Positions 26,129 to 33,233 of a stretch of DNA of 64,000 nt are shown in pieces (within the stretch, counting starts at the first letter, position 1; each line of letters opens with the position of its first letter). A program made the position numbers and the translations under genes. The notes under the pieces were generated by a model that was given only the letters and a program-made list of their open reading frames with translations, searched no databases and was not told the origin of the DNA. Location of the stretch: NCBI RefSeq assembly GCF_015354315.1, contig NZ_JADKYY010000003.1, positions 124,001-188,000 of the forward strand. Reading direction: 5' to 3'. Origin of the DNA: Planobacterium oryzisoli (GTDB lineage: Bacteria; Bacteroidota; Bacteroidia; Flavobacteriales; Weeksellaceae).

Positions 26129-27817
26129 TTAGTTCTCGGGGGACCCCACGGAGGAGCCCAGAATTTTCTCTAGAATCTTAAGGGTAATAAGGTAGGTGGG
26201 TTTTACGCCCGTCAGGCCAAGCCCGCCGGAAGAAAGCGTGCTTCCTGTCTCCAGGGGATTATCTGAGGCATAATAGGCATAGCACACAAAGAGATCGGGA
26301 GAAATATGGTGCCGTATTTTGGAGGCCACCTGAATCGCCTTGTGGTAATGTGCACCTTCCATTTCCAGTCCCACCGCCTTCCACGTAGTATTCATAAAAT
26401 AGGAAAGGATGTCTTTATTCTGCAGGGACGTTCCCAGAACCGTGATCATCGAGCCTTCAAACGCTTTGATTTCTTCGTCTTTGAAATCTTCGAGTTTGAG
26501 CGCGTTTTCAAATACGTAATTATCCGCTGTCCCCTCGAAGATATGGGAAGTAGGTATCATGATGTCCCCTTTGGAACCGGTAAGAATCCCGGCCTTACCC
26601 ATGATGGATATGGACTTTACTTTCATAGTGTAAACCTCTCCATTATGTTCGTAGGGTCTAAGCAGTTCGTCCATTACTTCGTAGGCCTGCTCCCCGAAGG
26701 CATAATCAAAAACCAACACCACATCCTCGCCCTGAAAATTGCAGTGGGCAAAAGGCGTCTTAGAGAGGTCCGTTTTCTGTAGATCGATGATCTGTACATC
26801 AATGTTACTGCCGCTCTGGTCGTCGATATAGATAAGTCCCTGCTTTTGGGAATAGTCCAGGATTTTCTCCTGCAGAGAGCGGGTATTGGAAATCTGTTCG
26901 TACAGGGAATAGTCTACCTGGCCCTGAAAGGGTTTACCAAGCGAGTTGTTGGCATAGAGCATATTTTTTACCGAGTGCATATTGGCCGAAATTATATGCA
27001 GTGGCCGCATATGCAGCTTGTTTTCGGCCAGAACCTGCTTGATGCTGTTGGCCCACCGTTCTCCGAAAAGGTGGTGCCCGACGCGCTCTCTTAAAATAGC
27101 ACTGAAAAATACCTCCCGCTCTCTGATGCCTTTCAGATCGTCCAGGCTGGCCTTTCCCAAGTAGTATATGATTTTAAACAAGCGGTCCGGATTCTCATCG
27201 TCACCAAAGTTATTGTAGGCTGCAAGCACTTCATCGAAGGTTCTGCCCAATAGTGAGGAGAGGTGTATGAGTGCTACTTCCTTCTCTTTCCGGCTCATTT
27301 TGGCCTCGCCGGTGGCCACCTGCTCAATGATTTTCCAGGCGCGGCTCGGTTTGTAGTCTTCGTCCTTTCTAAAGCCCAGCTCGCGGATCTTGTCCGCCTC
27401 TATATAGAGAAAGGTCAGGTGGGTGAGTATATCGTAGATTTCAGAGCGCCCCAAGAGCACCTCTATATTCATCTGGTGCTGGTCAATGCGGTAGCAGTTC
27501 CGTCTTCTTTTCTTGGGTACAATTACCTCAAAACTTCCTTTCTCAAAACCTTCATCGGAGGTGAGATGTACAAAGGCCGTTTCTTCGATTCCTTCCGGCA
27601 GACGGTCCAGGACATAGAGAAGACCATCGAGCTCCACTTTATTGGAAATGCTCATGGAACCATAAATCTCAGGAGAAATAATCATTAGTAGATTTCGGAT
27701 GGTATCACCCGATACGCCGCCTGGCTTGAAGAATCCGCGGTAGAACAAGTGACGCATAGTCACATATAACCTTTCAATCGCTTCGGTTGTTTCGCGGGCC
27801 CGTAAGTTTGTTGCCAT
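26129..27817 (-). CDS. DUF6909-like protein with a nucleoside-phosphorylase-like C-terminus
   Basis: A 562-residue cytoplasmic protein that I recognise as a conserved Bacteroidota family (DUF6909), with no known function. The N-terminal 300 residues are mainly helical. The C-terminal 200 show a pattern like purine nucleoside phosphorylase/MTA nucleosidases: MGKAGIL (406-412), GDIMIP (417-422), GLEMEGAHY (483-491) and ASDNP (517-521), the last two resembling the purine-binding Met-Glu and base-contacting Asp. This fold match is my own reading and needs a profile search. A single gene with its own promoter; it follows the FAD oxidoreductase by 90 bases. Confidence 0.7.
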   Translation of the reverse strand: MATNLRARETTEAIERLYVTMRHLFYRGFFKPGGVSGDTIRNLLMIISPEIYGSMSISNKVELDGLLYVLDRLPEGIEETAFVHLTSDEGFEKGSFEVIVPKKRRRNCYRIDQHQMNIEVLLGRSEIYDILTHLTFLYIEADKIRELGFRKDEDYKPSRAWKIIEQVATGEAKMSRKEKEVALIHLSSLLGRTFDEVLAAYNNFGDDENPDRLFKIIYYLGKASLDDLKGIREREVFFSAILRERVGHHLFGERWANSIKQVLAENKLHMRPLHIISANMHSVKNMLYANNSLGKPFQGQVDYSLYEQISNTRSLQEKILDYSQKQGLIYIDDQSGSNIDVQIIDLQKTDLSKTPFAHCNFQGEDVVLVFDYAFGEQAYEVMDELLRPYEHNGEVYTMKVKSISIMGKAGILTGSKGDIMIPTSHIFEGTADNYVFENALKLEDFKDEEIKAFEGSMITVLGTSLQNKDILSYFMNTTWKAVGLEMEGAHYHKAIQVASKIRHHISPDLFVCYAYYASDNPLETGSTLSSGGLGLTGVKPTYLITLKILEKILGSSVGSPEN

Positions 27818-27858
27818 AAATTATATATCTTGTTTTTTAGTTTATAATAGATGACGCA

Positions 27859-27866
27859 CAAAGTTA
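27859..27866 (-). promoter_or_regulatory. -7 box of the DUF6909 gene
   Basis: TAACTTTG on the reverse strand, 42 bases before the ATG at 27817. A weak hairpin (CCACC/GGTGG, 27887-27903) just upstream may end the preceding oxidoreductase gene. Confidence 0.55.
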
Positions 27867-27907
27867 CTACATTTCTTCCTTACAACCACCATAGAAAGGT
27901 GGCCGCA

Positions 27908-29110
27908 TTAGCGACGAAATCGAAAGTACTTAGCCAATGGATGCTCCTTACCCTTCAGATGCGTACTTACTAAATCCATTCCTATCACCGAGAAGGTAAT
28001 ACCGTTGCCTCCGAATCCCAAAACAAAGTAGGCGCCGGGAAAATTGGGGTGCTCTCCTATATAAGGAAGACCGTCCTTAGTCTCCCCAAACGTTCCCGCC
28101 CAGGAAAAATCAATACGCAGGGGCGTTTTGGGAAGATGTTTGGAAAGGGTCTTTGCCAGTTTTTCACTCTTCTTGGATAGCAGCTCATCGCGTTTCTTGG
28201 CGTCTGTAAAATCCTCGTCCTCCCCGCCGATAAGAATTCTATTATCGTCGGTGGTACGCATATAAAGATAGGGATCGGCTGTATTCCAGACAAGTAGCGC
28301 TTCCAGGGCGGATTGTTCGCTCTGGCGTTCCCCCACTACCGCATAGGTGGAAAGAAGCTGCACGAAATTGTCCTTTATAAGCTCCGTACTTTCAAACCCG
28401 GTGCAGTAGATGATCTTCTTTGCCTTGATCGTGTTTCCGTACTGGGTCACTACACGCACGCCTGTTTTCTTATAGGTAACCTCTTCTATTTCGGTCTTGT
28501 CGTAAATATCAAGGCCTTTATTGTGGTTGTATTTAAGGATGTCATGGGCAAGCTGGAAGGCATCGATACTGCCGCCCTGGTCGGAGAGAATCCCCCCGTG
28601 GGTACTGGCGATCCCGTAGCGCTCCTCTATCTCTTCCGGTTCTAGCCACTCCACAGGAAAACCCGCTTTGCGACGGGCCTTGAACTCCTTCTTTAGCCAC
28701 GGCACGTCCTTTTTGTACGATGCGAAGTACAACGATTTCTTTTTCTTGAAGCCGCACTCAGAGCCCACCTCCCTGCAGATATCGCCCAGAGTGTCTATCG
28801 AATCGTAGCAGGCCCAATAACTCTTTTCCGCGCCGGTTTCCCCGATCATCTCCTTTAGCTCGTGCAAAGCCACGTCAATTTCGTACTGCAGCATGGAGGT
28901 GGTGGCGGATGTACTTCCGTTACACACCTCGCGGCGGTCCAGTACCGCCGTGCGGTATCCGTCCTTAATGGCTTGGTGGGCAATCAGGCTACCGGTGATG
29001 CCGGCCCCTACGATGAGCACATCTACTTCCAGTTCTCTATCAAGCGAAGGATAACTCTCCAGAATACCGTTCTTTACCAACCAAAAAGGCTCCGATGTTT
29101 TGAGTTTCAT
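27908..29110 (-). CDS. FAD-dependent oxidoreductase (DAO family)
   Basis: A 400-residue flavoprotein of the D-amino-acid oxidase/glycine oxidase superfamily. It has the dinucleotide-binding motif VLIVGAGITGSLIA (residues 31-44), a substrate domain, and a C-terminal GFGGNGITFSVIG motif that completes the FAD site. No signal peptide is seen. The substrate is probably a small amine or amino acid, but it cannot be fixed. It is divergent from glnN, with 212 bases between the starts. Confidence 0.85.
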   Translation of the reverse strand: MKLKTSEPFWLVKNGILESYPSLDRELEVDVLIVGAGITGSLIAHQAIKDGYRTAVLDRREVCNGSTSATTSMLQYEIDVALHELKEMIGETGAEKSYWACYDSIDTLGDICREVGSECGFKKKKSLYFASYKKDVPWLKKEFKARRKAGFPVEWLEPEEIEERYGIASTHGGILSDQGGSIDAFQLAHDILKYNHNKGLDIYDKTEIEEVTYKKTGVRVVTQYGNTIKAKKIIYCTGFESTELIKDNFVQLLSTYAVVGERQSEQSALEALLVWNTADPYLYMRTTDDNRILIGGEDEDFTDAKKRDELLSKKSEKLAKTLSKHLPKTPLRIDFSWAGTFGETKDGLPYIGEHPNFPGAYFVLGFGGNGITFSVIGMDLVSTHLKGKEHPLAKYFRFRR

Positions 29111-29119
29111 GTTTTATTT

Positions 29120-29127
29120 CAAAAATA
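29120..29127 (-). promoter_or_regulatory. -7 box of the FAD oxidoreductase gene
   Basis: TATTTTTG on the reverse strand, with its G ten bases before the ATG at 29110; the leader is only a few bases long. Confidence 0.5.
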
Positions 29128-29245
29128 CTAGGCGCCTCCGGTGTGCTGCTTACAGTATTTGTCTATTATATTACAAAGTATGTTATAGAAACTGGATATG
29201 CTCCAAAAACCACAAACCGCACTAAAAAATCAAAAAATTTTAGAT

Positions 29246-29268
29246 TACCCCCTAAAAACATAGGGGTA
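29246..29268. promoter_or_regulatory. Imperfect palindrome upstream of glnN
   Basis: TACCCCCTA and TAGGGGTA face each other across AAAACA, with one extra C in the left arm. It lies 27 bases upstream of the glnN -7 box, where an activator or repressor could bind. Confidence 0.4.
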
Positions 29269-29294
29269 TTCATTTTTTTTATTGGTTTTTTATC

Positions 29295-29302
29295 TACATT
29301 TG
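29295..29302 (+). promoter_or_regulatory. -7 box of glnN
   Basis: TACATTTG, 21 bases before the ATG at 29323. It rules out the upstream in-frame codons as starts. Confidence 0.6.
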
Positions 29303-29322
29303 CATCATTAAACAACCGTTAT

Positions 29323-31524
29323 ATGTCCACACTACGTTTCAAAGCTTTAGCGCAACTCCCTTTTATTGATTTCAGAAAAGACAATGCCGTGGAAGTTCCC
29401 AAGAAACTCTCAGAGCTCTTCTGTGAGAATGTGTTCTCCGAGGAAACCATGCGTAATTACCTTACTAAAGAGGCCTTTACCTCTATTCAGGATGCGATCA
29501 AACGCGGGACCAAAACCCCGCGCCATATTGCCGACCAGATTGCCGTCGCCATGAAGGACTGGGCGCTTTCCAAGGGTGCCACCCATTACACCCACTGGTT
29601 CCAGCCCCTTACCGGCTCTACGGCGGAAAAACACGACAGCTTTTTTACTCCATTTGAGAGCGACCGTGCCATTGAGCGCTTTAACGGTAGTATGCTCATT
29701 CAGCAGGAACCCGACGCCTCTTCCTTTCCCAATGGAGGCATACGCAACACCTTCGAAGCCCGCGGTTATACCGCCTGGGACCCAACTTCCCCGGCTTTTA
29801 TCATAGGAACCACCCTATGTATTCCCTCCATCTTCATATCCTATACCGGAGAGACGCTGGACTACAAGACGCCCCTGCTTCGCGCCCTCTCGGCCGTGGA
29901 CGATGCGGCTACCGACGTATGCAGGACCTACTTTGATAAGAACGTCACGAAAGTAACGGCTACCCTGGGCTGGGAGCAGGAATATTTCCTTATCGATACG
30001 GCGCTCTACCAATCCAGACCGGATTTGATTCTCACGGGCCGCACCCTGCTGGGCCACTCCCCTGCAAAAGGCCAGCAGCTGGACGACCACTACTTTGGAT
30101 CCATTCCTACCCGGGTGATGAATTTCATGAAGGAACTCGAGATCGAGTGCATGAAACTCGGCATTCCTGTAACTACAAGACATAATGAAGTCGCTCCGAA
30201 TCAGTTTGAGCTGGCCCCGATGTTTGAAGAGACCAATGTGGCAGTGGACCACAACTCCCTGTTGATGGATATAATGGCACGTGTGGCACACAAACACCAT
30301 TTCCATATCCTATTTCACGAAAAACCGTTTAAAGGTGTGAACGGCAGTGGCAAGCACAACAACTGGTCCCTTGCTACCGATACGGGAGAAAATCTACTGA
30401 GTCCTGGGAAGAACCCCAAGAAGAATCTTCAGTTTCTGACCTTTTTTGTAAACTCGCTAAAGGCCGTGCAGGAGTATTCGGATCTACTGCGCTGCAGTAT
30501 TGCCTCGGCAAGCAACGACCACCGCCTCGGAGCCAACGAAGCGCCTCCAGCGATCATCTCGGCGTTCATCGGGTCGCAGCTCTATTCCGTTCTTGAAGAA
30601 CTCGAAAAGGTTACCAATGGAAAACTAAGCCCGGAAGAAAAAACCGAGTTGAAACTTAACGTTGTAGGTAAGATTCCGGAAATACTCCTGGACAATACCG
30701 ACCGGAACCGAACCTCCCCTTTTGCCTTTACCGGGAACAAATTCGAATTCCGCGCTGTGGGCTCTTCGGCAAACTGTGCAGAACCCATGACCGTGCTTAA
30801 TGCGATCGTGGCCAAGCAGCTACGTACCTTTAAAAACCAGGTGGAAGAACTTATTGCAGGCAGCAAGTTAAAGAAAGACGAGGCCATCTTCAACGTCTTA
30901 AGGGAATACATTAAGGAATGCAAGAACATTATGTTTGAGGGGGATGGGTACTCGGATGATTGGGCCAGCGAAGCGGAAAAGCGTGGTCTTAGCAATTTGA
31001 AAACCACGCCGGAGGCTCTTAAGATGGAACTAAATGAAAAATTTGTTTCCCTGTACGAAGAGCTGGGCATTTACAACCACAGAGAATTTGAAGCCCGTAA
31101 CGAGATCAAACTGGAAAAGTACGCCGCAGAAATCGATATCGAGGCCAAGGTCTTAAGCGATATCGCGCGAAACCACATCATTCCTGCAGCCCTATACTAC
31201 CAGAACCGACTGATCGACAATGTAAAAGGTCTGAAAGAGATTTTCTCAGAGAGTGAATACGGCGACCTTGCAAAAGACCAAATGGATATTATCCGAAGTA
31301 TCTCCTACCATGTATCTGAGATCAAGGTGGGTGTGGATGAACTTCTCCAGGCAAAGGAAGATGCGAATAGTACGCACAATGCACAGGAAAAAGCCGAACG
31401 CTTCTGTAACGAAGTAAAGCCGCGCTTTGATAAAATAAGAGAAGCAAGCGATGCGCTGGAAATGCTCGTAGACGATGAGCTTTGGCCTATGACCAAATAC
31501 CGAGAACTGCTTTTCACGCGTTAA
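29323..31524 (+). CDS. glnN: Glutamine synthetase type III
   Basis: Makes glutamine from glutamate, ammonia and ATP. The 733 residues fit the long type III family. Catalytic motifs visible are GWEQEYFLID (metal-binding glutamate), NQFELAPMFEETNVAVDHN, and ASNDHRLGANEAPPA. The ATG at 29323 agrees with the family N-terminus and lies 21 bases after the -7 box; a longer open frame upstream is not used. Type III enzymes are dodecamers without adenylylation control, so regulation is expected at transcription. A terminator follows. Confidence 0.95.
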   Translation: MSTLRFKALAQLPFIDFRKDNAVEVPKKLSELFCENVFSEETMRNYLTKEAFTSIQDAIKRGTKTPRHIADQIAVAMKDWALSKGATHYTHWFQPLTGSTAEKHDSFFTPFESDRAIERFNGSMLIQQEPDASSFPNGGIRNTFEARGYTAWDPTSPAFIIGTTLCIPSIFISYTGETLDYKTPLLRALSAVDDAATDVCRTYFDKNVTKVTATLGWEQEYFLIDTALYQSRPDLILTGRTLLGHSPAKGQQLDDHYFGSIPTRVMNFMKELEIECMKLGIPVTTRHNEVAPNQFELAPMFEETNVAVDHNSLLMDIMARVAHKHHFHILFHEKPFKGVNGSGKHNNWSLATDTGENLLSPGKNPKKNLQFLTFFVNSLKAVQEYSDLLRCSIASASNDHRLGANEAPPAIISAFIGSQLYSVLEELEKVTNGKLSPEEKTELKLNVVGKIPEILLDNTDRNRTSPFAFTGNKFEFRAVGSSANCAEPMTVLNAIVAKQLRTFKNQVEELIAGSKLKKDEAIFNVLREYIKECKNIMFEGDGYSDDWASEAEKRGLSNLKTTPEALKMELNEKFVSLYEELGIYNHREFEARNEIKLEKYAAEIDIEAKVLSDIARNHIIPAALYYQNRLIDNVKGLKEIFSESEYGDLAKDQMDIIRSISYHVSEIKVGVDELLQAKEDANSTHNAQEKAERFCNEVKPRFDKIREASDALEMLVDDELWPMTKYRELLFTR

Positions 31525-31547
31525 GAAAACGTTCCTTCTTAAGTAGC

Positions 31548-31577
31548 AACCCTCAGGAAATTTTCCTGGGGGTTTTT
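31548..31577 (+). terminator. glnN terminator
   Basis: AACCCTCAGGAAA pairs with TTCCTGGGGGTT (one G-T pair) and is followed by T residues. Confidence 0.88.
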
Positions 31578-31813
31578 CTATATTTTTCTTCTAGGGCACA
31601 ATACCCCGAAATAGCGTGATTCTATACCTTTTATAGGACGAAAACACACTTATAACAGCATAACAAATGTATAATGTCCTCGCAAATAGCACATTACACA
31701 ATTATAGGCAGAGCTTATATAATTAATAGAAATTGACTATGAAATGTTAAAAACTCTTAATAAAAAAAATGGCCGCAGCACCTAAACAAAGGGACTACGG
31801 CCGGTTTTTTTTT
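31578..31813 (+). ncRNA. Possible small RNA in the gap after glnN
   Basis: The 430 bases between glnN and the next gene hold no coding frame that I can support. Within them lie a near-consensus -7 box (TATTTTTC, 31581-31588), a nested stem (AGGAC pairing with GTCCT, TTATA with TATAA, about 31633-31678), and a long imperfect stem ending in nine T (31771-31813). That layout would give a transcript of about 220 bases. No known RNA family was recognised, so this is only a candidate. Confidence 0.3.
31771..31813 (+). terminator. Orphan terminator-like hairpin
   Basis: GGCCG (31771-31775) pairs with CGGCC (31798-31802), with partial pairing inside (CCT with AGG), then a run of nine T. It is about 190 bases past the glnN terminator, with no gene in between. 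Confidence 0.6.
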
Positions 31814-31836
31814 AACATACCAAAATAATATGTTAA
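31812..31836. repeat. Inverted repeat TTAACATA / TATGTTAA
   Basis: A perfect 8-bp inverted repeat around a nine-base spacer, followed by a second TGTTAAAA copy (31841-31848). It lies 60 bases upstream of the -7 box of the C40 peptidase gene and may be a regulator site. Confidence 0.35.
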
Positions 31837-31895
31837 AATGTGTTAAAAGCAGCTTGGCAAAAAAGCAAAAAACAGCTTGTTTTTGAGCTATTATC

Positions 31896-31903
31896 TACAT
31901 TTG
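31896..31903 (+). promoter_or_regulatory. -7 box of the C40 peptidase gene
   Basis: TACATTTG, with a TTG at 31877-31879 as a possible -33 element. It predicts a leader of about 50 bases. Confidence 0.55.
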
Positions 31904-31955
31904 TCTTGTCAAAAATCAAAGTAAATAACTTTTTAACACAGATAATCAAATATAT

Positions 31956-32624
31956 ATGAAGAAAAGAGTTCTATTTTATCTGACTGTAATTACTTCAGTA
32001 TTTTCATTACAATCTTGCGTTTCCAACTACGTTGTATCACAACCAACTACATACAAATCAGATGCCAAACTACAGCCCGTTTCACTTAATGCTGTAGCAC
32101 TTGAGAAAAAAGAATTATCTCCGTCCAAGCAAATCGATATGGCGCTTGCATCCATTGAGAAAGTGAACAGGAATGCAGAAATCCACAAGACAATACTTTT
32201 CGAAAAAAAGATGGACGATCTTCTTGCAGAGGCAGAGTCCTATCTGGGCGTTCCGTACCGTTACGGGGGGACCACTCGCAGTGGAATTGACTGCTCTGCA
32301 TTCGTATTGTCTGTATTTGAAGACACCATGGGAATGGATCTGCCGCGCGTAGCAGCAGCACAGGCCCAACAAGGAGAACGCGTTTCTAAGGAAGACATGA
32401 AAAAAGGAGACCTGGTCTTTTTCTCCCGCGGAGGACGCATTTCCCATGTGGGTATTGTCCATGATGTAGATGCAAGCGGTGAGGTGTATTTTATCCATGC
32501 AGCTACTTCCAGAGGCGTGATGATTTCTCCATTAAGTGACCGCTACTGGGGTCCTAAGTTCCGATTTGCAAAAAGGGTGATTACCGACAATTCGATCGAC
32601 TATTCTCAACTAGCTCAGAATTAA
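31956..32624 (+). CDS. NlpC/P60 (C40) peptidase lipoprotein
   Basis: Peptidoglycan endopeptidase-like protein of 222 residues. A lipoprotein signal ends in LQSC, with C21 as the lipidated residue. The papain-like domain has the catalytic triad C113 (GIDCSAFV), H164 (ISHVG) and H181 (FIHAA). It probably cleaves stem peptides between D-Glu and the diamino acid from the periplasmic face of a membrane. It is monocistronic, with its own promoter and a strong terminator. Confidence 0.93.
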   Translation: MKKRVLFYLTVITSVFSLQSCVSNYVVSQPTTYKSDAKLQPVSLNAVALEKKELSPSKQIDMALASIEKVNRNAEIHKTILFEKKMDDLLAEAESYLGVPYRYGGTTRSGIDCSAFVLSVFEDTMGMDLPRVAAAQAQQGERVSKEDMKKGDLVFFSRGGRISHVGIVHDVDASGEVYFIHAATSRGVMISPLSDRYWGPKFRFAKRVITDNSIDYSQLAQN

Positions 32625-32650
32625 TCATAATAAATAATTGATAGATTAAG

Positions 32651-32680
32651 CCACCGCCTTTGCGGTGGTTTGTTTTTTTT
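32651..32680 (+). terminator. Terminator of the C40 peptidase gene
   Basis: CCACCGC pairs with GCGGTGG across CTTT, followed by TTTG and eight T. Confidence 0.92.
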
Positions 32681-33084
32681 GTAAATTTGGCCACACCACC
32701 GTAAAGCAAATACTACACATAGTACTTTTACTTGCCACCGGCATTATGCTTTTAATGCCTGGGAGCATGCTTGCGAATTATTCTCAGAATCCAATGTCCT
32801 GCTGCGAAAAAGAGCAGCCCGTAGAGACAGAAAGCTGCCACGCTAAAAAAGATACCTCTTCTGAGAAAGGCTGTGGCGACCACCAGGATTCGGACTGCAA
32901 TTCACAGTGCTGCTTAAGCTGTATCAGATGCCATAGCGTACACACGCTTTTAAGCGTGGTAAAAGTGCTTTCTTGGCAGACTATGGCAGCAACGGCTGAG
33001 AATACCTCTAATTTCTCGTACGTGCATCCGGCGCTTTCCAGTACAGGTCCGGAGATATGGCAACCCCCTAAAATCTTTAGTTAA
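32665..33084 (+). CDS. Cysteine-rich small exported protein, start codon unresolved
   Basis: A protein with two CC pairs, CX2C spacing and many His/Cys residues (SCCEKEQ, GCGDHQDSDC, CCLSCIRCH), ending QPPKIFS. It resembles the small cysteine-rich proteins often found upstream of heavy-metal TonB receptors in Bacteroidota, and such a receptor follows. The start given is a GTG inside the upstream terminator, but a -7 box at 32682-32689 argues for a later start. The natural N-terminus, VKQILHIVLLLATG, begins at GTA (32701), which is not a normal start codon. The first ATG is at 32746 and would remove most of the hydrophobic signal. Coordinates give the longest frame. Confidence 0.6.
   Translation: MVCFFCKFGHTTVKQILHIVLLLATGIMLLMPGSMLANYSQNPMSCCEKEQPVETESCHAKKDTSSEKGCGDHQDSDCNSQCCLSCIRCHSVHTLLSVVKVLSWQTMAATAENTSNFSYVHPALSSTGPEIWQPPKIFS
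32682..32689 (+). promoter_or_regulatory. -7 box of the cysteine-rich protein gene
   Basis: TAAATTTG, directly after the upstream terminator's T run. It places transcription start near 32695. Confidence 0.5.
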
Positions 33085-33233
33085 TTACCCGCTGCACTCC
33101 CTTTGGGAACGTGTACCGGATACTTTATGCCTTGGGATTTCTTGTGCTTTGCACACGATTCTACTCCCATGCTATCAAGCGAGCCCTTCCAGGGCCGGCT
33201 TCAGCCAATCCAATTAACTAAAAATTTAATGAC

